Positions 37,203-43,975 of a DNA stretch of 64,000 bases are shown piece by piece. Location of the stretch: positions 1,736,001 through 1,800,000 of the forward strand of contig NZ_LT907842.1 of the NCBI RefSeq assembly GCF_900215245.1. Reading direction: 5' to 3'. A model generated the notes under the pieces. That model was given only the letters and a program-made list of their open reading frames with translations. It made no database searches and had not been told where the DNA came from. This DNA is from Pseudomonas fluorescens. GTDB lineage: Bacteria; Pseudomonadota; Gammaproteobacteria; Pseudomonadales; Pseudomonadaceae. The position numbers were made by a program, and so were the translations under genes. Every line of letters starts with the position of its first letter. Position 1 is the stretch's first letter.

Positions 37203-37753
37203 GCCGCGAGCAGGTGCCGAGCTTTGGCCTTGAGCACTTCAAGATCAAGCACCGGTATGGATACATGCTTGGCCTGTTCATCCCAATGGCGCATGCGCAA
37301 ACTAACCGCACACAGCGGGTCCTGTTCGAAGGCCTGGGCTTCTTCGACGCTCATCATGCCGCCCTGGTACGCCAAAGTGCGGCGGCTGGCTTCGCTCAGG
37401 CGGGCGTAATAGCCCGGCTGGCTGAAGGTCAGGTAACGCTTGGCCTGCACGTGATATTCCACCAACCTGGCCATGCGCTCACTGAAGCCCGCCCGGCGCA
37501 AGTAATCTGCGCCCAGCCGCTCATGGCTGACCACACCATAACTGCCCATGTTTTCACCCCCCTGGCCGCACAAGTGCCCGATGTCGTGGAAAAACGCCGC
37601 CAGCACCACTTCATCATCAAACCCCTCGGCCATCGCCTGTTGCGCGGTTTGGGACATGTGTTCGATCTGCGACACCGGCTCGCCGATGTAATCCGCCATG
37701 CCGTGCTGCTCGTACACGCCAAAGACTTCGGCAATCGCCTGCTCCGGGCTCAT
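37199..37753 (-). CDS. PhnZ-like HD-domain phosphonate oxygenase
   Basis: A 184-residue HD-domain protein at the end of a phosphonate-type operon. Tyr22, Glu25, His32, His56-Asp57, His60, His77, His101, Lys105, Arg155 and Asp158 stand at spacings that match the di-iron and substrate residues I recall for PhnZ, which cleaves (R)-2-amino-1-hydroxyethylphosphonate to glycine and phosphate. I chose the ATG at 37753, which overlaps the preceding stop by one base (TGATG); a GTG 15 bases upstream is possible. Its stop overlaps the DUF3482 stop by four bases on the other strand. Confidence 0.82.
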   Translation of the reverse strand: MSPEQAIAEVFGVYEQHGMADYIGEPVSQIEHMSQTAQQAMAEGFDDEVVLAAFFHDIGHLCGQGGENMGSYGVVSHERLGADYLRRAGFSERMARLVEYHVQAKRYLTFSQPGYYARLSEASRRTLAYQGGMMSVEEAQAFEQDPLCAVSLRMRHWDEQAKHVSIPVLDLEVLKAKARHLLAA

Positions 37754-38886
37754 CACGCGGCCCCCCACAGGGTTGTGATATTTCGCTCGGCCATGGCCGG
37801 CCCCACGCTCATGCCCACGCCGGTGTGCATCAGTGCCGCGCTCACGCCGGGCGCTACGCGCAGGAACGAAAACGGCGCCGGCCCGCGCGAGCCGTAGACG
37901 CCCTGCCAGCGCTCGACCACTTGGACCTTGCAGCCCAACGTTTGCTCGGCCAGCTCGATCAGCCAGTCATCAACCTGCTCGGCGTTGAACGGCGAGGCGT
38001 CGCTGCCGTAGTCATGGGAGTCGCCGATGATCAGTTCGCCATGGGGCGTCGGGCTGATCAACAAGTGAATCCCGTGCGCGTGCAAATGCGCGGCTTCGCG
38101 CAGGATCTGCGCCTGAACCGGCGCAGCCTCGGGCAGGTCGGCGAAGGCGCCGTAATGCACGCAACTCAACCCTGTGAGCAACGCGTGTTGCAGGTTGAGG
38201 TTGGCCGCAGGCCGGGCACGCAGCATTTGCAGGCGGCAGATACTCGGGTTGAGTTCGGCGATCGGTTCCGCCAGCAAGGTTTGGTAGTCGTGGCCGGAGC
38301 ACACGATGACCTGCTCGCCGCGAAAGCTGCCTAAGGTGGTGTGCACCTGGCCGGGCTCCACGTCACGCACCAGGGTGGAGAAATGAAACTCCACGCTCAA
38401 TTGCTGGCTCAAGTAGTTGATCAGCGCCGGAATCGCCTCGCGGGAATACAACTGCTGATCGTCTTTACCATGCAGCGCTGCGCGGTGATGGCGAAACTGA
38501 CCGCCATATAGGTCCTTCATCGCCGCGCCTTGCAGCAGTTCGACGTTATAGCCGTGTTCGTGTGCGCGACCGGCGCAGAAGGCTTCCAACAGATGCTCTT
38601 CGGCTTCGGTGCGGGCAAACAGGTACGAGCCGTTGCGCTTGAGCTGCACACCCGCCACTTGTGCCCATTGCCCCCAGATGCCGCGACTTTCCCGGGCCAG
38701 GTCAAGCATCGGCCCCGGTGGTTGGCCGGTGACCAGCGCCTGGCCGAAGTTGCGCACCGAGGCACCCAACGGTGTGGCGCTGCGCTCGAACACCTTGACC
38801 TTGAGGCCGCGCCTGGCCGCCGCATAAGCGTGGGACAGGCCGAGGATGCCGGCGCCGATGATCAGCAGATCGCTGTGGTGTGTCAT
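37753..38886 (-). CDS. FAD-dependent oxidoreductase of phosphonate operons (DAO family)
   Basis: A 377-residue D-amino-acid-oxidase-fold flavoprotein. The FAD motif is IIGAGILGLSHAYAAARRGLKVKVFER (about 9-35), and the C-terminal GVGMSVGPAMAE is typical. It corresponds to the family annotated as a phosphonate-locus FAD oxidoreductase. Such enzymes are reported to deaminate or demethylate aminoethylphosphonates; activity here is inferred. The ATG at 38886 was chosen because the upstream extension is translated REP sequence. Confidence 0.85.
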   Translation of the reverse strand: MTHHSDLLIIGAGILGLSHAYAAARRGLKVKVFERSATPLGASVRNFGQALVTGQPPGPMLDLARESRGIWGQWAQVAGVQLKRNGSYLFARTEAEEHLLEAFCAGRAHEHGYNVELLQGAAMKDLYGGQFRHHRAALHGKDDQQLYSREAIPALINYLSQQLSVEFHFSTLVRDVEPGQVHTTLGSFRGEQVIVCSGHDYQTLLAEPIAELNPSICRLQMLRARPAANLNLQHALLTGLSCVHYGAFADLPEAAPVQAQILREAAHLHAHGIHLLISPTPHGELIIGDSHDYGSDASPFNAEQVDDWLIELAEQTLGCKVQVVERWQGVYGSRGPAPFSFLRVAPGVSAALMHTGVGMSVGPAMAERNITTLWGAA

Positions 38887-38910
38887 TACATGATGTCCTG
38901 AATTCGAAGC

Positions 38911-38990
38911 CGCCTGCGCGAGCAAGCCCGCTCCTACATGTTGATGTGCGAACACGTTCAAATGTGGGAGCGGGCTTGCCTGCGAAGAGG
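38911..38990. repeat. Inverted REP pair inside the phosphonate operon
   Basis: CCTGCGCGAGCAAGCCCGCTCC and GTGGGAGCGGGCTTGCCTGC flank a 26-base spacer between the binding-protein and oxidoreductase genes. It may stabilise the abundant upstream transporter mRNA. Confidence 0.8.
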
Positions 38991-39011
38991 CCATAAGCCC
39001 TAACGAAAACC

Positions 39012-40037
39012 TTACTGACCCGCGACCTTTTCCGACTTGCCGTCATAGCGCTTGCGCCACTCGGTCAGGATGCTGTCGCGGTTTTTCGAGGCCCAGGCGA
39101 AGTCGTTCTTGATCAGGCGTTGCTCGTAGTCAGCGGGCAATTCGGTCTGCGGCTTGGCGATGCCAGGCTGGGCGAGGACAGCGAAGTTGTCTTTGTACAA
39201 GTCCATCGCCGCAGCGCTGGCGGAGAAGTCAGCGAGCTTTTTAGCCGCCTCGGCGTGCGCGGTGCCTTTGATCACGGCAGTCGCTTCGATGTCCCAGCCC
39301 AGGCCTTCTTTGGGCAGGATGATGTCCAGCGGCGCGCCTTGGCGTTTCAGCTGGACGGCCGGGTATTCGAAGGAAATGCCAATCGGGAACTCACCCGAAG
39401 CCGCCAGTTTGCACGGCTTGGACCCGGAGTGAACGTACTGGCCGATGTTCTGGTGCAGGTCGTCCATGTACTGCCAGCCCTGTTTCTCGCCAAAGGTCTG
39501 CAACCAGGCACTCACATCCAGGAAGCCGGTGCCGGACGAGGCCGGGTTAGGCATCACGATCTTGCCCTTGTACTCAGGCTTGGTCAGGTCCTGCCAGCTC
39601 ACCGGTTTGGTCAAGCCTTGTTTCTCGGCTTCGACGGTGTTGAAGCAGATGGTCGCAGCCCACACGTCCATGCCGACCCAGGCCGGTGGGTTGGCGGCGT
39701 CGCGGTAGTTTTTACCGATCTTGTCCAAGTCCTTGGGCGCGTAGTTAGTCAGCATGCCTTGCTGGTCAAGGATCGCCAGGCTCGACGCGGCCAGGCCCCA
39801 CACCACGTCGGCTTGCGGGCGGTCTTTCTCGGCCAGCAGCTTGGCGGTGATGATGCCGGTGGAGTCGCGTACCCATTTGATCTCGACGTCCGGGTTGGCT
39901 TTTTCAAAGGCCTGCTTGTAAGTCTTCAACTGCTCGGCTTCGAGCGCCGTGTACACCGTCAACTCGGTTTTGGCAGCAAAGGCATTCAGGCTGAATGCGC
40001 TGAGTAAAGCAGCGGCCAGGGCCAGGGGCTTGAACAT
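39012..40037 (-). CDS. ABC transporter substrate-binding protein, 2-aminoethylphosphonate type
   Basis: A 341-residue periplasmic binding protein with a signal peptide (MFKPLALAAALLSAFSLNAFA) and an iron/2-AEP-type fold (TELTVYTALEAEQLKTYKQAFEK; WVRDSTGIITAKLLAEKDRPQADVVWGL). Without context it could be an iron-binding FbpA-like protein. The flanking PhnZ-like and FAD oxidoreductase genes and LysR regulator favour phosphonate uptake. Confidence 0.82.
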   Translation of the reverse strand: MFKPLALAAALLSAFSLNAFAAKTELTVYTALEAEQLKTYKQAFEKANPDVEIKWVRDSTGIITAKLLAEKDRPQADVVWGLAASSLAILDQQGMLTNYAPKDLDKIGKNYRDAANPPAWVGMDVWAATICFNTVEAEKQGLTKPVSWQDLTKPEYKGKIVMPNPASSGTGFLDVSAWLQTFGEKQGWQYMDDLHQNIGQYVHSGSKPCKLAASGEFPIGISFEYPAVQLKRQGAPLDIILPKEGLGWDIEATAVIKGTAHAEAAKKLADFSASAAAMDLYKDNFAVLAQPGIAKPQTELPADYEQRLIKNDFAWASKNRDSILTEWRKRYDGKSEKVAGQ

Positions 40038-40056
40038 GGAACACCTCCTTCAGGGA

Positions 40057-41781
40057 TTATTGGCCGGGCGCGGTCTGGCGCCAGGCTTGGGAGCGGCGCA
40101 ACGCGCCACGTGAAGCCCACGCCAGCAGCAGCGAGACGCCGCCTGAGGTGAACAGAATCAGGGTGGACATGGCCGCGGCGCCGCCTACGTTGCCGGCGTC
40201 GTCCATGTTCAACACGGCGACAGCGGCGAGGAGGGTATCGGGGCTGTAGAGGAAGATCGCGGCGGACACGGTGGTCATCGCCGACACAAACAAGTAGCGC
40301 ACGATGTCCAGCAGCGCCGGCAAGCAGATCGGTACGGTGACGCGCAAATAGTGGCGGTACAGCGGCGCCTTGAGCGACAGCGCGGCGGCTTCAAACTCAC
40401 TGTCCAGCTGACGCAACGCCGTGGTCGCGGTCATCTGCGCAGTGGTCAAATAGTGCGCAATGGTGCACACCACCAGCAGGGTCATGGTCCCGTAGAACAC
40501 ATGCAGCGGGTTGCCGTTGAGGTTGAAAAAGAACACGTAGCCCAGGCCGAGCACCAGGCCTGGCACGGCCATCGGCACAAAACTGAGCATGCGCAGCGCC
40601 AGGTTCAGGCCTTTCTGGCCCTTGGTCTTTTCCATCAGGTAGGCGCCCGTGAAGATCAATACGCTACCGATCAGCGCCGTGCACAGGGCCATGGTCAGGC
40701 TGTTGCGATAGGCCAGCCAACCGCCACCGGCCGTGTCTTCGAATTGGTAGTGGTTGAGCGACAGCGACAGGTTGTACGGCCAGAATTTAACCAGGGAGGA
40801 ATACACCGCCATGCCGAACACCAGCAGCAACACCGCGCAAATCAGCAGCACAATGGCCAGGTAGCACCCATCGCGGCGCGCCGAGGGCGCCGGCTGGAAC
40901 ACCTGGGCACGGCCACTCATGGCGTCACCCTGCCGACGGCGCAACCAGGCGTCGACCGCAAAGCTGAACAGCGCCGGCAACAGCAACACCATGCCAATCA
41001 ATGCACCGCGACCGAACTGCTGCTGGCCGACCACCGCCTTGTAGGCCTCCAGCGCCAGCACCTGATAATCGCCGCCGACCACCACGGGCACGCCGAAGTC
41101 GGTGATGGTCAGGGTGAATACCAGGCAAAACGCAGCGAACACCGCCTGGCGCGTGGCCGGCCAAGTGATGCTGCGAAACGCCCGGGCTGGACTTGCCCCC
41201 ATGCTCGACGCCGCGTCGAACAAACGCGCATCTGCCAGCGACAGTGCCGACAGCAGGATCATTAACGCGTGTGGGAAGGTGTAGATCACTTCGCCGAGGA
41301 CAATGCCCCAGAAACCGTAGATATTCTCCGAAAGCAGCCCGCGCAACATGCCCTGGTTGCCGAACAGATACACCAGCGCAATCCCCGGCAGCATTGACGG
41401 CGCCATCAACGGCAGCAGCGATATACCCCGCCAGACTGCCTTGCCGGGAATCAGTGTGCGCTGCAATGCGTAAGCAAACAGATAGGCCAACGGTACGACG
41501 ATGGCCGCTACGCTGAGGGAAACCTTCAGGCTATTGCCCAGCAGCCAGTGGAAGTTGTCGCTGGTGACCAGCTCGCGCGCCGCGACCCACCCACCGCCCT
41601 GCCCGGCTTCACTGCTGAAGCCGCGCCAGAAGATCGCCAGTAATGGCATCAGTACCGCCACGCCCAACAGGCACAACCAGAGCACTTTGCCACCGAGCAC
41701 AAAAATGCGGTCGCCCAGTTCGGCGCGGGACACCTGACGAGCCAGGTTGTCGGGAATCGGCAGTGTCATATCTTCGGCCAT
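40057..41781 (-). CDS. ABC transporter permease, 2-aminoethylphosphonate type (fused)
   Basis: A 574-residue protein with two fused transport permease domains, about 12 membrane helices in total and an EAA-like loop in each half (DAASSMGASPARAFRSITWP and the EFEAAALSLKAPLYRHYLRVTVP segment). This fusion is typical of the Fbp and 2-AEP transporter families. I chose the ATG at 41781, one base after the ATPase stop; an ATG at 41769 is an alternative. Confidence 0.82.
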   Translation of the reverse strand: MAEDMTLPIPDNLARQVSRAELGDRIFVLGGKVLWLCLLGVAVLMPLLAIFWRGFSSEAGQGGGWVAARELVTSDNFHWLLGNSLKVSLSVAAIVVPLAYLFAYALQRTLIPGKAVWRGISLLPLMAPSMLPGIALVYLFGNQGMLRGLLSENIYGFWGIVLGEVIYTFPHALMILLSALSLADARLFDAASSMGASPARAFRSITWPATRQAVFAAFCLVFTLTITDFGVPVVVGGDYQVLALEAYKAVVGQQQFGRGALIGMVLLLPALFSFAVDAWLRRRQGDAMSGRAQVFQPAPSARRDGCYLAIVLLICAVLLLVFGMAVYSSLVKFWPYNLSLSLNHYQFEDTAGGGWLAYRNSLTMALCTALIGSVLIFTGAYLMEKTKGQKGLNLALRMLSFVPMAVPGLVLGLGYVFFFNLNGNPLHVFYGTMTLLVVCTIAHYLTTAQMTATTALRQLDSEFEAAALSLKAPLYRHYLRVTVPICLPALLDIVRYLFVSAMTTVSAAIFLYSPDTLLAAVAVLNMDDAGNVGGAAAMSTLILFTSGGVSLLLAWASRGALRRSQAWRQTAPGQ

Positions 41782-41782
41782 C

Positions 41783-42847
41783 TCAGGCAAACACCTGCAG
41801 GCTGCGCGGCGGCAAGGCAACCCAGATGTCCTGGGCACCGAGGCGTGGCATGGCTTCGGGGGCCAGTTCGGCCAGCAGCGGATGGCCGGGCAATTGTTCC
41901 AGCTCAAAGCTCATGCGGCAGCGGTTGCCGAGAAAGGTGATTTCGCGGACCTTCGCCGGGAACAGGTTTTCTTCATGCACCGGCGGGTTGACGCTGATGG
42001 CTTCCGGGCGGCAGAACAAACGGCCGGACCTGGCCTTGCTGGCGTTATCGTCCAGGCGCATGTTCATACCGCCGACCTGGGCATGGCTGTCGCTGTTGCG
42101 GCTGAACGGCAGCCAATTGCCCTGGCCGACGAACTCCGCCACGAACGGCGTGGCCGGTCGGTCGTAGATTTCCTGGGGCGTGGCATATTGCTCGACCTTG
42201 CCGTTGTTCATCACGGCGATGCGGTCCGCCATCAACATGGCTTCGTCCTGGTTATGGGTGACCATCAGGGTGGTAATCCCCAGGCGTCGTTGCAGTTGGC
42301 GCAACTCGGTGCACAAGTGCTCGCGGACACGGGCGTCGAGCGCCGACATCGGTTCGTCCAACAGCAGCAAAGAAGGGGCTGGCGCCAGAGCACGGGCCAG
42401 AGCGACGCGTTGTTGTTGGCCGCCAGAGAGTTGGCCGGGGTATTTCTTTTCACTGCCCAGCAGGCCGACCAGTTCGAGCATCTGGCCGACACGCTTGCGC
42501 ACTTCATCGCGGCCGCTGCCGGTGAGGCCGTAGCCGATATTCGCTTCAACGGTCAGGTTGGGAAACAGCGCGTAGGACTGGAACAAAATCCCGTAGTCCC
42601 GTGCCTGTGGTGGCAGCAAGGAAACATCCCGTTGGCCAAGGTAAAGTTCGCCGCTGTCCTGGCGCTCCAGACCGGCGATACACCGCAGCAAAGTGGTCTT
42701 GCCGCAACCGGACGGGCCCAGCAGGCACACCAGCTCACCGGCCGCGACGTCCAGCGACACATTGTCCAGCGCAGTAAAGGCGCCGAAGCGTTTCTGGATA
42801 CCGCGCACCTTCATCGGCGCGCCGGGGTTGGTCAGGGCTGTGTTCAT
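41783..42847 (-). CDS. ABC transporter ATPase, 2-aminoethylphosphonate type
   Basis: A 354-residue ATPase: Walker A GPSGCGKTTL, signature LSGGQQQRVALARAL, Walker B LLLLDEPMSALD, H-loop MVTHNQDEA, and a C-terminal TOBE-like region (about 240-350). It is the first gene of the operon and has a GAGG ribosome-binding site next to a small hairpin. Confidence 0.85.
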   Translation of the reverse strand: MNTALTNPGAPMKVRGIQKRFGAFTALDNVSLDVAAGELVCLLGPSGCGKTTLLRCIAGLERQDSGELYLGQRDVSLLPPQARDYGILFQSYALFPNLTVEANIGYGLTGSGRDEVRKRVGQMLELVGLLGSEKKYPGQLSGGQQQRVALARALAPAPSLLLLDEPMSALDARVREHLCTELRQLQRRLGITTLMVTHNQDEAMLMADRIAVMNNGKVEQYATPQEIYDRPATPFVAEFVGQGNWLPFSRNSDSHAQVGGMNMRLDDNASKARSGRLFCRPEAISVNPPVHEENLFPAKVREITFLGNRCRMSFELEQLPGHPLLAELAPEAMPRLGAQDIWVALPPRSLQVFA

Positions 42848-42856
42848 GGAGGCACC

Positions 42857-42871
42857 TCATCAAACTGATGA
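42857..42871. promoter_or_regulatory. Hairpin at the operon's first ribosome-binding site
   Basis: TCATCA-AAC-TGATGA is a perfect 15-base inverted repeat ending ten bases before the ATPase start codon and touching its Shine-Dalgarno sequence. A second palindrome, GTAGT-A-ACTAC (42950-42960), lies farther upstream and is a candidate LysR site. Confidence 0.4.
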
Positions 42872-42983
42872 AGGCCATGCTAGAGGGGCAATGCGTCCCT
42901 GATGTGGCAGGAAGGCAAAAGGGAGTGATAGTGGTATTGGTGGATTTGGGTAGTAACTACAGAGATGTGTTGTTTGGGATCCC

Positions 42984-43075
42984 GCTTTCGCGAGCAAGCC
43001 CGCTCCCACATTTTGACCGCATTCTCATGCTGGAACTCGGTCGAAGGTGGGAGCGGGCTTGCCCGCGATGGCGAT
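42984..43075. repeat. Inverted REP pair with composite spacer
   Basis: TTTCGCGAGCAAGCCCGCTCC and GGTGGGAGCGGGCTTGCCCG flank the spacer TTTTGACCGCATTCTCATG + CTGGAACTCGGTCGA, the same unit as at 33787-33830. It separates the LysR gene from the transporter operon. Confidence 0.85.
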
Positions 43076-43095
43076 CCAAAGGCCAGCACAAAACC

Positions 43096-43959
43096 TCAGA
43101 GCGGCGACATTTCCTGCGCCAACCCGAGAAAGGCAGCAGGCAGGCGAGCCCCTTTTCTTTCCTTGAGGCAGTACAAATACTCCGGAATCTGCGGCGAGTT
43201 CTCGATGGTCAGCACGCGCAACTGCGGGTCATGGGGCACTTCCTGGCGGGCGATGATGCTGATACCGATATTGCGCAGCACGGCCTCGCGAATCGACTCA
43301 CGGCTGCCGATTTCCAGCAGTGGCCCGTAATTCACACCCGCGCCTTGTAACAATTCTTCGGTCAACCTGCGCGTGGTCGAACCCGCCTCACGCATCAACA
43401 GCGTGTGCCCGGCCAACGCACTGAGCGGTACATGCTCGAGGGTGGCCAACGGGTGATTGCGATGCACCGCCAGCACCAACGGATCGGTGCCCAGTACGCG
43501 CCGGATCAGACGAGGGTCTTCCAGCAGTTGCGAGGACGCGGCGACATCGACGCGGTAATCGTCCAAGGCTTCGAGCACCTGCTGGGAGTTGCCGATTTCC
43601 ACCGACACCTCCACGTGGGGCAGGCGTTCACGAAAAGCTTTGACCAGGTCGAGAATGTAATACGGCGCCGTTGCGGCAATCCTCAAGGCACCCTGGACAT
43701 GGCCGCTGTTACGCAGGAAAAACTCGATATCGGCTTCCTGCTGCAACAGCGTCTTGACCATTGGCAGCAGCCGCGCACCTTCGTCGCTGACGGTAAGGCG
43801 GCGGCCGCCCCGGTAGAACAGCTCAACGCCGTACTGGCTTTCCAGGTTGCGAATCTGCGTGGTGACGGTGGGCTGGCTCAGGCCGAGTTTTTTCGCCGCC
43901 TGGGTAATGCTGCCCAGGCGGGCGACCATAAAAAACGCCTTCAACTCGGCACTCAGCAC
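43096..43959 (-). CDS. LysR-type regulator of the phosphonate operon
   Basis: A 287-residue LysR protein with an N-terminal winged helix (LKAFFMVARLGSITQAAKKLGLSQPTVTTQIRNLESQYGVELFYR) and a periplasmic-binding-like effector domain. It starts with GTG behind GAGAGGG. It lies upstream of, and on the same strand as, the transporter operon, and only 16 bases after the cadA stop. It is the probable aminoethylphosphonate-responsive activator. Confidence 0.85.
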   Translation of the reverse strand: MLSAELKAFFMVARLGSITQAAKKLGLSQPTVTTQIRNLESQYGVELFYRGGRRLTVSDEGARLLPMVKTLLQQEADIEFFLRNSGHVQGALRIAATAPYYILDLVKAFRERLPHVEVSVEIGNSQQVLEALDDYRVDVAASSQLLEDPRLIRRVLGTDPLVLAVHRNHPLATLEHVPLSALAGHTLLMREAGSTTRRLTEELLQGAGVNYGPLLEIGSRESIREAVLRNIGISIIARQEVPHDPQLRVLTIENSPQIPEYLYCLKERKGARLPAAFLGLAQEMSPL

Positions 43960-43975
43960 GCCACCCTCTCATCGT

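Noticed and set aside
39012..42847. Ferric iron ABC transporter (FbpABC) annotation
   Set aside because: Domain architecture fits, but the co-directional LysR, FAD oxidoreductase and PhnZ-like genes make 2-aminoethylphosphonate-type transport the better reading; binding specificity is untested.
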